In this document: positions 28,927-37,714 of the stretch, piece by piece
How the letters are laid out: every line of letters starts with the position of its first letter
Numbering within the stretch: the first letter of the stretch is position 1
IMG/VR virus record: IMGVR_UViG_3300042400_000116
Coordinates: 1-38,936 of that record
Direction: 5' to 3' (one strand)
Origin: a virus
DNA: 38,936 bases
Translations under genes and position numbers: made by a program
The notes under the pieces: model-generated
The model's input: only the letters and a program-made list of their open reading frames with translations
The model's database searches: none
What the model was told of the DNA's origin: nothing

Positions 28927-29801
28927 TTGATTTACCAGTAGTTGAAGTAACGCGCGTACTTGGCAAGAAAGAAGCCAAAGAAGCCAGAGGGTTGCTTGTT
29001 CCTGATATAGAAGCGAACATTACTCAGGCTGGTATTTACGTTGATGCTGAAACTAAAGAACCTTTCTTGGTGTATATGCCAATGCCTGAAGGTAGCGTTG
29101 CGCCTTTACGCGCAGCAGTTAGAAATATCAAATACAGCAAGGCTGGCGTTACACGTCAGCAATTAGGTATTGAAAATGCTTCACGCACTTTCGGTATGGC
29201 TCCGCGCAAACCATTTCAAACGCGCGAAAGTTGCCGACCTACCGCGCTGTCTTATGAGCAGAAAACTGAACATGATGTATTAGTTGAAACAGCAGACATA
29301 CTTGCTGATTTAATGCGTGAAGTCGCGCCTGAGGTATATGACAAAGATGTTGAAACTACAGGCGAAGTATTACAAGAGTGGCGAATTAGCGAACGCTCGT
29401 TATGGACAAGCGGTGTAGTAAATAAAACTTCAACGCTTCCGTATCATTATGATGGCAATAACTTTGATATGTGGAGTGCTATGCCAATCGTTAGACGCGG
29501 TACTCGCGGTGGATATCTTCACGTTAAAGACTATGACATAGTCCTAGATTGTAAAGATGGCTGGGTTGTATTCTTTCCGGGATTTAGATTATTACATGGC
29601 GTGACTCCAATAGCACACGTATCTAAAGACGCTTATCGTTACACAGTAGTTTATTACTGTTTGCGTGGAATGAAAGATTGCTTCACATACGCAGTTGAAC
29701 AGGCAGAAGGGGCGAAGCGTAGAACCGCGAGAGAAGTTGGATTGGCTTCAGCGGTAAAGGGCGACATACCTTTCAAGATATTAAAGAAAGTTAAGAAATG
29801 A
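28923..29801 (+). CDS. TET/JBP-family 2-oxoglutarate/Fe(II) DNA base dioxygenase
   Basis: The 292-residue protein carries the double-stranded beta-helix signature: His175-x-Asp177 in PYHYDGNN, RGTRGGYLHVKDYD, GWVVFFPGFRLLHGVTPI with His225, and Arg239 in YRYTVVYY for 2-oxoglutarate. This arrangement, and the LLHGVTPI motif, match the TET/JBP family, which oxidises 5-methylcytosine or thymine in DNA. The two following genes look like TET/JBP-associated glycosyltransferases, and a ParB-like gene precedes it. No DNA methyltransferase was found, so the target base is open: thymine, or cytosine methylated by the host. Confidence 0.8.
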   Translation: MIDLPVVEVTRVLGKKEAKEARGLLVPDIEANITQAGIYVDAETKEPFLVYMPMPEGSVAPLRAAVRNIKYSKAGVTRQQLGIENASRTFGMAPRKPFQTRESCRPTALSYEQKTEHDVLVETADILADLMREVAPEVYDKDVETTGEVLQEWRISERSLWTSGVVNKTSTLPYHYDGNNFDMWSAMPIVRRGTRGGYLHVKDYDIVLDCKDGWVVFFPGFRLLHGVTPIAHVSKDAYRYTVVYYCLRGMKDCFTYAVEQAEGAKRRTAREVGLASAVKGDIPFKILKKVKK

Positions 29802-30580
29802 CATTAGTTGCTATCACTTCATCGCGCCGACCTGAAAATGTAGAAATGATGAACGCCTCTCTCATGGGGTGGAATCCTGTCTGGTATGTGCCAGCAGATG
29901 AAGCAGACGCATACAAAGCACAAGGTGCTAACGTCAGACCAGTTGATGGCGAACGCCCAATGAAATCAATTCAATGTAACGCAGCATTAGATGATGGTTT
30001 CGCAAAAGGCGAAGCAGTTGTAACACTAGATGATGATTATTATTCAAGTAAGCGCGTAGTCATAACTCCAGAGGGAAAGAAACGAGCCGTTCGCATTTCG
30101 CTTAATACTGCGATAACTGAATTGCTTGAATCTCTTTGGGAGTTCCCTCAGTATCATGAAGCAGGGGCGAGCGCGAGCCTTAATCCTTTCTTTTCTAACA
30201 TGGGATATCGCCATCACGGAAACGTGAACGGACAGATAATCGCACAGTCACCTTCAATAGTTCGCTATGACCCAGACTTGAAATCTAAGGTGGACTTTGA
30301 ATACTGCTTGGCTCATCACGCTGAGTTCGGTGGCGTAATTATTCATAGCGAATTGTTATTAGACTTTCACATGTTCGGGCGTTCGGCTACGCTAGATAAG
30401 AAATATGCTGGTGGACTTGCTGGATTAAGAACAAACGACACGAACGCTCACTCAATCAGCGTAGTTAAGAAGCGTTACGGTATAGGATTAGAAGATGAGA
30501 AAATAGGCGAATCAAGGAAGATAAAAGTTCCTTGGAAAACAATCAAGTGGGTAGGCACTCCATCATGGCAAATGAACTGA
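29798..30580 (+). CDS. TET/JBP-associated glycosyltransferase 1
   Basis: The 260-residue protein has a GT-A-like start (LVAITSSRRPENVEMMNASL), a DDD cluster at residues 78-80 in AVVTLDDDYYSSKR which would bind metal and sugar nucleotide, and later NPFFSNMGYRHHG and VDFEYCLAHHAEFGG, with acidic residues typical of the active site. It resembles the TAGT family that glycosylates hydroxymethylated bases. It overlaps the dioxygenase by four bases. The sugar cannot be inferred. Confidence 0.75.
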   Translation: MTLVAITSSRRPENVEMMNASLMGWNPVWYVPADEADAYKAQGANVRPVDGERPMKSIQCNAALDDGFAKGEAVVTLDDDYYSSKRVVITPEGKKRAVRISLNTAITELLESLWEFPQYHEAGASASLNPFFSNMGYRHHGNVNGQIIAQSPSIVRYDPDLKSKVDFEYCLAHHAEFGGVIIHSELLLDFHMFGRSATLDKKYAGGLAGLRTNDTNAHSISVVKKRYGIGLEDEKIGESRKIKVPWKTIKWVGTPSWQMN

Positions 30581-31278
30581 TATGTATTATTTCTGCGCGC
30601 AGACCGAACAGCGTTTCAAAGATGAAACTGTTCGCGCCTCAGGCTCGCTGGTATGTCGCTGAAGGGGAAGCAGAGGCATATCGCGAGGCTGGTGCGTTAG
30701 ACGTAGTTGAAGTAGGTGGCTTGATTGACGCGCGGAACAGAGCGTTAGAAGATGCTTTCGCCGAAGGTCGCCCATGCGTTCAATTATCAGATGACCTAAA
30801 GAAACTACAAGAAGTAACAGATGACTTGAAAACCTTTGACATTACGCTTGAACAGGCAGTTAAGGTAATGGGTCAAATCTGTGATGTGACTGGTGCTAAA
30901 TTAGCAGGAGTTGCGCCTGTTGCTAATACTTTCTATTACAACCCGAACTCGGCAGTTAAGACTCATCACTTCATAGTCGGTGACATGATTTATGTGAAGC
31001 CCTCTAAGCCTCGCTTTGATAATACGTTACAGTTGAAGGAAGATTACGACTTCACTGCTCAGCATATTCAAATGTATGACAGCGTGGCTAGATGTGATTT
31101 CATCTTCGCTACCTTCGTTCATAGGACTAACGCAGGGGGCGCAGTCGCTTACAGGACGCCCGAAATCGAGCAACAGGCAATAAGCCGTTTAATGGAAAAG
31201 TGGGGAAGCGCAATACGCCTGAACCCTCGGCGCGAAAATGAAATCTTATTCAATGGAAAGAAGATAAAGCGTGGCTAG
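30565..31278 (+). CDS. TET/JBP-associated glycosyltransferase 2
   Basis: The start is ATG 30565 (237 residues), overlapping its paralogue by 16 bases. It begins LICIISARRPNSVSKMKLF, parallel to LVAITSSRRPENVEMM of the first enzyme. It has SDD at residues 75-77 in VQLSDDLKK and the related LKEDYDFTAQHI region. The two genes are probably ancient duplicates, now quite diverged, and might add two different sugars or act in sequence. The gene ends inside the small terminase start. Confidence 0.75.
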   Translation: MANELICIISARRPNSVSKMKLFAPQARWYVAEGEAEAYREAGALDVVEVGGLIDARNRALEDAFAEGRPCVQLSDDLKKLQEVTDDLKTFDITLEQAVKVMGQICDVTGAKLAGVAPVANTFYYNPNSAVKTHHFIVGDMIYVKPSKPRFDNTLQLKEDYDFTAQHIQMYDSVARCDFIFATFVHRTNAGGAVAYRTPEIEQQAISRLMEKWGSAIRLNPRRENEILFNGKKIKRG

Positions 31279-31732
31279 ACCTACAAAACTGACACCAGAA
31301 GTAGTAAAGAAGATAGTTCTAGCAATTAACGCAGGTAATTATGCCAAAGTCGCTGCTCAAATGGCAGGTATTGGTGAAACTACTTACTACCGCTGGCTAG
31401 AACTGAGCGAGAAACCGAACGCAAAAAAAGAGTATAGGGAATTTCGGGAGTCAATCGAGCGTGCTGAGGCAGAGGCAGAAGTAATTGCTTTAACTCGCGT
31501 TAGACAAGCAGCCGATAATGGTGACTGGAAAGCAGCAGGTTGGTTCCTTGAAAGAAAACATGGCGAAAGGTGGGGGCGTAACGATAAGATTCGTCAAGAG
31601 ATATCTGGCGTTGATGGTGCGCCTATCGTGTTATCGCTAGACGAAGCAAAGAAGGCAGTATTAGCATTCCTAGAAGAAGGCGAATCTAAAGATGAGTTCA
31701 TCAATTCGGGAGAAGATTCAAGCACTACCTAA
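31271..31732 (+). CDS. terS: Terminase small subunit
   Basis: The 153-residue protein begins ARPTKLTPEVVKKIVLAINAGN with a helix-turn-helix (YAKVAAQMAGIGETTYYRWLE), a typical DNA-recognition domain of small terminases. It is followed by an oligomerising helical core (RAEAEAEVIALTRVRQAAD, AAGWFLERKHGERWG). It recognises the packaging site and activates the large subunit, whose gene overlaps it by 41 bases. The GTG start overlaps the previous gene by eight bases. Confidence 0.85.
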   Translation: MARPTKLTPEVVKKIVLAINAGNYAKVAAQMAGIGETTYYRWLELSEKPNAKKEYREFRESIERAEAEAEVIALTRVRQAADNGDWKAAGWFLERKHGERWGRNDKIRQEISGVDGAPIVLSLDEAKKAVLAFLEEGESKDEFINSGEDSSTT

Positions 31733-33122
31733 AGACAAACGTGCTGACTGGATTAACACACTACCTGAAAATGTAGTGCGTGATTTAGAACGCAAGCCTT
31801 GGTGGTATATCGGAAGACCAGAACAGCAAGAGCCTGAAGGTGATTGGCATGTTTGGTTAATTCTTTCAGGTCGCGGTTGGGGAAAGACAAGAACTGGTGG
31901 CGAGTGGTTAGCGAAGCAGGTATTAGATAATCCCTATGCGCCAGACGGAACGCCAACTCAATGGGCAATTATCGCGCCTACCTTCGGTGACGCTAAGAAC
32001 ATCTGTGTTGAAGGTCCTTCTGGTTTCTTAAAGGCATTAGACCATAGAGGATTAAAGAACGAAGATGATTACATTTACAATAAGTCCTCTCACAAGATTA
32101 TCTTTAAGAACGGACAGAAGGTTCATACCTTCGGTGCTGATTCACCTGACGCTGGGCGTGGGCTTAACCTTTCAGGTGCTTGGCTAGATGAGTTAGCAAT
32201 CTGGCAGTATCCCTATGAAACGTGGACTGAGGGATTAGCACCAGCACTCCGCATTGGAGAGCGACCTAGAGTTGTAGTTACCACTACGCCTAAACCAATC
32301 AAACTTCTCCGCGATTGGACTACGCGTAAAGATGGTTCTGTGTATGTAACGAAAGGTTCAACATTTGATAATGCTAAGAACTTATCAGGCACAGCACTAG
32401 ATGAACTGCGAGCGCGCTATGAGGGAACGCGAACAGGTAGGCAGGAGTTATACGGCGAACTACTTGAAAGTGCTGAGGGTGCGCTGTGGACACGTCAATG
32501 GATTGAAGATACAAGAATAACGATAGACCAACTTCCACCTCTTTACAGGATAGTGGTTGCTATTGACCCTGCTGTTACGAGTGGTGAGAATAGTGATGAA
32601 ACAGGAATAGTTACCTGCGGTGTAGCGACTAACGGACACTTCTATGTATTAGCAGATGATACTTTACGCGCTACTCCAAACGCTTGGGGTCGCGCTGCGG
32701 TGGACGCGTATAAGGAATGGAAAGCAGACCGCATAGTTGCTGAAACGAACAATGGTGGCGACATGGTTGTTATGGTTTTACAGCAAGTTGATAGCGCAGT
32801 TCCAGTTACTAAAGTTCATGCGACTCGCGGCAAGCGATTAAGAGCTGAGCCGATATCATCTCTTTACGAACAGCAACGCGTTCATCATGTAGGTGCGTTT
32901 CCGCAATTAGAAGACCAGATGGTTCTATGGACTCCTGAGTCAAATGATTCGCCTGACAGATTAGACGCGCTAGTATGGGCATTGAGTGAATTAAATACTG
33001 GCGGAAGTAGTATGATGGCACTAGCATCTATGTCACTATTATGTCGTTCGTGTGGTATGCCTTCACCTAAGACTGCTACGTCTTGCGTTAAATGCGGAAC
33101 TCAACTTGAAAGGTCTAACTAA
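31692..33122 (+). CDS. terL: Terminase large subunit with C-terminal zinc ribbon
   Basis: The 476-residue ATPase-nuclease has a Walker A at residues 60-67 (GRGWGKTR), a Walker B at about 163-168 (AWLDELAIW), and the RNase H-type nuclease residues: the first Asp in VAIDPAV (about 292), the Glu in VAETNNGG, and the Asp in RLDALVWAL. It packages DNA into the prohead. The last 30 residues add CRSCGMPSP...CVKCG, a zinc ribbon that is not part of the usual family. The gene ends one base into the portal start. Confidence 0.92.
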   Translation: MSSSIREKIQALPKDKRADWINTLPENVVRDLERKPWWYIGRPEQQEPEGDWHVWLILSGRGWGKTRTGGEWLAKQVLDNPYAPDGTPTQWAIIAPTFGDAKNICVEGPSGFLKALDHRGLKNEDDYIYNKSSHKIIFKNGQKVHTFGADSPDAGRGLNLSGAWLDELAIWQYPYETWTEGLAPALRIGERPRVVVTTTPKPIKLLRDWTTRKDGSVYVTKGSTFDNAKNLSGTALDELRARYEGTRTGRQELYGELLESAEGALWTRQWIEDTRITIDQLPPLYRIVVAIDPAVTSGENSDETGIVTCGVATNGHFYVLADDTLRATPNAWGRAAVDAYKEWKADRIVAETNNGGDMVVMVLQQVDSAVPVTKVHATRGKRLRAEPISSLYEQQRVHHVGAFPQLEDQMVLWTPESNDSPDRLDALVWALSELNTGGSSMMALASMSLLCRSCGMPSPKTATSCVKCGTQLERSN

Positions 33123-34939
33123 TGGGATTGTTTGATAATCTTGCCAAGAGAGTCGCTAACGAAATAATCAAAGCACCTAATTTGCCTGTCGGTGCTGTGT
33201 CAATGACTGAAGCGCAAATGCGTCAAGCAGGTAATAACACGACATACGGACAGACAGACGCGCTACCTCGTAATCCTATTACACCTACAGTTCCCTTCAG
33301 TCCGGGAATGCCAATTATTCCTGGCGCAATTAATCCTGTCGGCGATAATGGAAGACCAGACCCACGTCGTTATGAATATCAAGTCGCACAAAATATCAAC
33401 ATCACAGAAACAAAATTAGTTCCTTTCAAAACATTACGCGCTGCTGCTGACCAGATTGATATTCTTCGTCGCTGTATTGAAGTAATTAAATCTAAAGTAG
33501 TTGGACTTGATTGGGATATCGTTCTAGCGGAAGACGCTTCAGAGAAACTCATAAATGAAATTGGTGGCACACGCGTTCGCGCTATGAACGAAGCGCGTCA
33601 AAGATTCACAGAAGATATCACGCGCCTACGTTCCTTCTGGGAACAACCAGATAAAGCGAACGGAATTGTATTCGCTGATTGGTTGAACATAGCATTAGAA
33701 GAAGTTCTTGTCATTGACGCATTAGCGATATGGCCACAGAAGGCAGTCAATGGTGATTTATACGGGCTACAAATCTTAGATGGTTCAACAATCAAACCTC
33801 TTATAGATGATCGTGGTATGCGACCAATGCCACCATATCCTGCGTTCCAGCAAATTCTTTACGGCTTCCCAAGAAGCGAGTTCACAGCACCAACGGAAAT
33901 TGAAACAACAGACGGAGAGTTTACAAGTGATGAACTTTCATACCTTATTAAAAATCGCAGAACGACGTCGGTATATGGGTACAGCCCAACAGAGCGCGCT
34001 CTCGCTCTTGCTGATATTTATCTCCGCAGACAACAATGGTTACGCGCGGAATACACAGACGGAGTCACACCAGAACTCTTAATGAAGACAGACGCAAACT
34101 TTGGAAACAATCCAGACTTGCTTCGCGCTTATGAAAATATCTTTAACGATGAATTAGCAGGACAGACAGAACAACGTAAGCGTGTTCGTTTATTACCTAC
34201 AGGCATGGAACCAGTTCAGTTTGATGGATATGGCGAACGCTTCAAGGACACACTTGATAACTACTTAGTTCATAGTATCTGTGGACACTACGGCGTATTG
34301 CCTAGCGAGATTGGATTCTCTGCTAAAGGTGGCTTAGGACAATCAGGACTACAAGAAGGCGAAGCGATGTCAGGCGAAATGCTTGGTGCTAATCCTACTG
34401 TTATCTGGTTATCTAAAATGCTTACTAATCTTTCATACGTTTATCTTGGTATGCCACGCGAACTTGAATTCAAGTTCATGCCAAGCAAACGCGATGACGC
34501 TGAGTCAAAAGCAAGGTCACGCGATATTGAATTAAAGAACGGCAGCATTACACTCAACGAATTAAGAAGCGAGTCAGGTCGTTCGTTGATTGAAACTCCT
34601 GAAGCCGATATGCCTTTGATTCTCGCAGGTGCTTCTGCTTACTATGTAACACAAGACGGATTAGTTGCGTTTGATTCAACGCGCTCAGGCGACCAAGCAC
34701 CGATACTTGAAGATGGAACAGTAAGCGATGAGCCTAACGAGCAACCTGAACCAGAAGAAGGAGAAGCACAGAAAGCACAGCAGGAAATCAAACGCTTCCT
34801 ACGCTGGCTAAAGAAATCTCCTGAACGCAATTTCAATTTCCAAAGTGTACCAGTTGTATATGCTGATGTTCTTAATAAGTTCATTTCAGTCAAGGATTAC
34901 GACAGCGCACGTTGGTACGCGGAACGCTATCTGTCTTAG
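33122..34939 (+). CDS. Portal protein
   Basis: At 605 residues it is a typical actinophage-style portal. After a Pro-rich N-terminus it has TLRAAADQIDILRRCIEVIKSKVVGLDWDI, then YSPTERALALADIYLRRQQWLRAEYTDGVTPE and the later HSICGHYGVLPSEIGFSAKGGLGQS. It forms the dodecameric ring at the packaging vertex. The acidic C-terminus (EPEEGEAQKAQQEIKRFLRWL) is helical. It follows terL directly, as usual. Confidence 0.88.
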   Translation: MGLFDNLAKRVANEIIKAPNLPVGAVSMTEAQMRQAGNNTTYGQTDALPRNPITPTVPFSPGMPIIPGAINPVGDNGRPDPRRYEYQVAQNINITETKLVPFKTLRAAADQIDILRRCIEVIKSKVVGLDWDIVLAEDASEKLINEIGGTRVRAMNEARQRFTEDITRLRSFWEQPDKANGIVFADWLNIALEEVLVIDALAIWPQKAVNGDLYGLQILDGSTIKPLIDDRGMRPMPPYPAFQQILYGFPRSEFTAPTEIETTDGEFTSDELSYLIKNRRTTSVYGYSPTERALALADIYLRRQQWLRAEYTDGVTPELLMKTDANFGNNPDLLRAYENIFNDELAGQTEQRKRVRLLPTGMEPVQFDGYGERFKDTLDNYLVHSICGHYGVLPSEIGFSAKGGLGQSGLQEGEAMSGEMLGANPTVIWLSKMLTNLSYVYLGMPRELEFKFMPSKRDDAESKARSRDIELKNGSITLNELRSESGRSLIETPEADMPLILAGASAYYVTQDGLVAFDSTRSGDQAPILEDGTVSDEPNEQPEPEEGEAQKAQQEIKRFLRWLKKSPERNFNFQSVPVVYADVLNKFISVKDYDSARWYAERYLS

Positions 34940-34947
34940 GCTCTATA

Positions 34948-35865
34948 GTGAATCCACTATGGAAGAAGGCAAACAAGGCGAAGGTTCATCTCGCTGCTAA
35001 GCGCGCTCAGTTAATCCGTGTTGCTATACGCGAGTCGGTTGATATTGAGAAGGTAGTCAAAGAGTGGCTGAATACAAACTACACTCCTGACATTACTGGA
35101 CAGCAAGCGAGGGAGTGGGCGCGAACCCACGTTCATGTAAACGGAACAGAATTAAGTAAAGCATTAAGAGTTATCTATTCTGAGTCTTATGTATTAGGAC
35201 AAGACGTGGGATTAAGTGCGCTCGCTAAAGCGCGTGTCAATAAAGCACCCTCGTCAATGCGTCAATTACAGAATGCCGTTGACATAGATTGGAATAACTG
35301 GTCGGCTGGCAATCGTGCTGCTGCCAGATTATTGAAACCGCCTACAGGATTAAGCACCCTGCTAGATTCACGCGGAAGCACTATTCAAGGATTGAACGCT
35401 ACGACCAAAGAACGCATAGGCACTATCCTCGCTGACATACTAAAGAGGGGCGAAACTCCACAGACAGCAGTATCAGCGATAACAGAAGCATTAGGTAAGC
35501 CAAGTCCTGAGCGAGCAAAGTTCTTAGAGAAGTTAGGGTACGACAAGATTGACGCGATGTTGTATGACCCTGAACGCGCACTCACTATCGCGCAAACAGA
35601 AATGAGTAGAGCAGTCAGCGTTGCTAACCGCGAGTTATATACCGAAACTGGCGTGGAACTGGTAGAATGGTTGATTGCTGACCCTTGCGATTTATGCCAA
35701 GAGAACGCAGACGTATCGCCTATCCGTATTGGTGATACATTTCCAAGTGGAGATACGGAACCACCAGCCCACCCGAACTGCGTCTGTGACTTAGCACCTT
35801 ACGTTACAGACACAAGGGATATAGGCGAAGAAGCATTATCATTTATACTTGGAGATGAGGAATAA
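34948..35865 (+). CDS. MuF-like head morphogenesis protein
   Basis: From a GTG at 34948, with AGG upstream, the protein has 305 residues. The C-terminal region carries the MuF signature, IAQTEMSRAVSVANRELY, followed by the metal-type motif DPCDLCQENAD and AHPNCVCDL. MuF proteins are minor head proteins bound near the portal and injected or processed in assembly. No extra toxin domain is fused here. It lies between portal and a small surface-type protein. Confidence 0.8.
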   Translation: MNPLWKKANKAKVHLAAKRAQLIRVAIRESVDIEKVVKEWLNTNYTPDITGQQAREWARTHVHVNGTELSKALRVIYSESYVLGQDVGLSALAKARVNKAPSSMRQLQNAVDIDWNNWSAGNRAAARLLKPPTGLSTLLDSRGSTIQGLNATTKERIGTILADILKRGETPQTAVSAITEALGKPSPERAKFLEKLGYDKIDAMLYDPERALTIAQTEMSRAVSVANRELYTETGVELVEWLIADPCDLCQENADVSPIRIGDTFPSGDTEPPAHPNCVCDLAPYVTDTRDIGEEALSFILGDEE

Positions 35866-35867
35866 CA

Positions 35868-36149
35868 ATGGCATTACAACACATTAACGTAGGCACACAA
35901 ACTACAGCAACGATATTACACACAGTTAAAACAGGCTTACATCAAAATGTTGCTGTTCAGATTTACAATGGACACTCGGCGGCAATTTATATTGGTGATT
36001 CTACAACCACTACATCAGGCGCAACTATTGGTCGCCCTATCGCTGCTTCTGGTTCATTTCAGATATGGCTTAACTCAGGTGACGAAATCTGGGGAATCTC
36101 CGCTGCGGCTTCTGCTGCTGGCGCAGTAGTGATTACATACTCGGCTTAA
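35868..36149 (+). CDS. Small beta-rich head protein (possible head-fibre/decoration)
   Basis: The 93-residue protein reads as a beta sandwich: VGTQTTATILHTVKTGLHQNVAVQIYNGHSAAIYIGDSTTTT-like strands, then GSFQIWLNSGDEIWGISAA. Small beta-rich proteins with a SAAIYIGDS-type hairpin are found between portal and capsid genes in many phages and resemble head-fibre or tail-accessory domains. The ribosome binding site is GAGGAATAAC. The exact role is uncertain. Confidence 0.62.
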   Translation: MALQHINVGTQTTATILHTVKTGLHQNVAVQIYNGHSAAIYIGDSTTTTSGATIGRPIAASGSFQIWLNSGDEIWGISAAASAAGAVVITYSA

Positions 36150-36150
36150 A

Positions 36151-37686
36151 ATGGCTGACGGCTTCGTTCCACCTCAGGGCGTTAGAAATAATGCTAAACG
36201 AGGATTAGAGTTAAGAAAGAAACATGGTCGCGGTGGCACAGCAGTAGGAGTTGCTAGAGCGCGCTCATTATCTAACGGACAAGCCCTACCTCTTGACACT
36301 ATTCGCAGAATGGTTAGTTACTTCGCTAGACACGAAGTTGATAAGAAAGGCGAGGGTTGGGGAGTAGACTCCGCTGGGTATATTGCGTGGTTGCTCTGGG
36401 GCGGTGACGCAGGAAAAAGATGGGCTGACGGAATTTCAGAGCGAGAAAAGAAAAAGGACAAATCAATGAATAACGATATGACAAGTGCTTATGCGGAAAT
36501 CATTAAGCAAGAAAAGCAAGATGATGGAACACTACTTGTGTACGGCAAGGCTACTGACGATTCCGTTGATATTGATTTACAAATCTGCGATGCCGCTTGG
36601 TTAAACAAGGCTATGCCTGAGTGGTTCAAAACTGGTGGAAATATCCGCGAACAGCATTCAAATATCGCTGCTGGCGTTGCTAAGGAATTGGATAGCACAG
36701 GCGATGGACACTATATCAGCGCACTCGTTGTTGATCCTATCAGCGTTAAGAAAGTTGAAACAGGAGTTCTTAAAGGATTCAGTATTGGCATTCGTGCGCC
36801 TCGTGTAGTGCGTGACGAGAAGGCTGCTAACGGCAGAATCATTGACGGACAGATTGTTGAAATCTCATTAGTTGATAGACCTGCCAATCCAAACGCAAAG
36901 TTAATGCTTGCTAAATCAGTAGAAGGCGAAACATCTTTAGTTCAGGTAGAAGAACTCACTGAACTGATAGACGAAACTCAAATCGCAAAAGGAGAAAAAA
37001 TGGAACACGAAGACGACAAAGCGGTTTCTGAGAAGCCGTCTAAAGAAGATATGCTCAAAGAACTTGAAGATTGTAAGAACGCTTACATGGCTGCTAAAGA
37101 AGCATGTAAAGAAGCGGGCTTCCTTGATGATGAAGAAAAGGAAGAAGACGAAGAACTCGCAGAAGAAAAGCGCACCTACGGCGAAACAGCCGAAGAAGAA
37201 TCTGAAGAAGGTTCATCAGGTAGTGGCGCGGAACACGAATTAGAAGAAGCAGAAGGAAAGAAGAAGTCTATTGACACTATCGTTCCTGAGCCTGATGTTG
37301 TTGAAGTAGGCGACACAGAAAAAGAAGAAGAAGAAGATGATGAAATTGGCTTTGAACAAAAGACAATAAATGCTATTATTGAAAAAGCCGTAAAGAGTGC
37401 TACTGAAAGTGTTCGCAACGAGATTGATATTCTCAAATCAGCAAATGAGGCTGACAAAGGAATCATCAGTAAGTTACAAACTGAATTAGCATCGGCAAAT
37501 CAGAAAGCAGTAAGCGGTGGTCCAAAGCGTTCTATGATTAAGCAAGAAAATGCGGTAAATGAATTCGCAAATATTGCTCTCGCATATCGCCAGAAGGCTG
37601 CCTCAACCAGCGACAAAACATTGGCGCTCGGTTACAAAGAACTCGCTAAGGACTTTGAAGCCAAAGCGAACGCAGTAGCAGAATAA
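36151..37686 (+). CDS. Prohead protease fused to scaffold protein
   Basis: The 511-residue product has three parts. Residues 1-105 hold a small domain (GVRNNAKRGLELRKKHGRGG, AWLLWGGDAGKRWADG) seen before phage proteases. Residues about 112-260 form the HK97-type serine protease with His169 (EQHSN) and Ser211 (GFSIGI), then VEISLVDRPANP. Residues 284-511 are a highly acidic, coiled-coil scaffold. Proteolysis would remove the scaffold as the capsid matures. Two internal in-frame ATGs with good ribosome binding sites (36466 and 37000) suggest nested products. Confidence 0.85.
   Translation: MADGFVPPQGVRNNAKRGLELRKKHGRGGTAVGVARARSLSNGQALPLDTIRRMVSYFARHEVDKKGEGWGVDSAGYIAWLLWGGDAGKRWADGISEREKKKDKSMNNDMTSAYAEIIKQEKQDDGTLLVYGKATDDSVDIDLQICDAAWLNKAMPEWFKTGGNIREQHSNIAAGVAKELDSTGDGHYISALVVDPISVKKVETGVLKGFSIGIRAPRVVRDEKAANGRIIDGQIVEISLVDRPANPNAKLMLAKSVEGETSLVQVEELTELIDETQIAKGEKMEHEDDKAVSEKPSKEDMLKELEDCKNAYMAAKEACKEAGFLDDEEKEEDEELAEEKRTYGETAEEESEEGSSGSGAEHELEEAEGKKKSIDTIVPEPDVVEVGDTEKEEEEDDEIGFEQKTINAIIEKAVKSATESVRNEIDILKSANEADKGIISKLQTELASANQKAVSGGPKRSMIKQENAVNEFANIALAYRQKAASTSDKTLALGYKELAKDFEAKANAVAE
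36454..36468 (+). promoter_or_regulatory. Internal ribosome binding site and ATG at 36466
   Basis: AAGGA (36454-36458) precedes an in-frame ATG at 36466. Initiation here would give a 406-residue protein lacking the N-terminal 105-residue domain and beginning just before the protease domain. Together with the start at 37000, the gene may give three nested products. Confidence 0.45.
37000..37686 (+). CDS. Scaffold protein from an internal start (228 aa)
   Basis: Within the protease gene, an ATG at 37000 follows AAAAGGAG (36987-36994) with 5-6 bases spacing, as good a ribosome binding site as any in the window. It falls exactly at the boundary between the protease domain and the acidic scaffold. 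The product begins MEHEDDKAVSEKPSKED and contains the Glu-rich linker and the coiled coil. This matches the lambda C/Nu3 arrangement, where scaffold is made separately in excess. Confidence 0.7.
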   Translation: MEHEDDKAVSEKPSKEDMLKELEDCKNAYMAAKEACKEAGFLDDEEKEEDEELAEEKRTYGETAEEESEEGSSGSGAEHELEEAEGKKKSIDTIVPEPDVVEVGDTEKEEEEDDEIGFEQKTINAIIEKAVKSATESVRNEIDILKSANEADKGIISKLQTELASANQKAVSGGPKRSMIKQENAVNEFANIALAYRQKAASTSDKTLALGYKELAKDFEAKANAVAE

Positions 37687-37714
37687 CAACTAACCTCTTT
37701 ACGAAAGGAATAAC

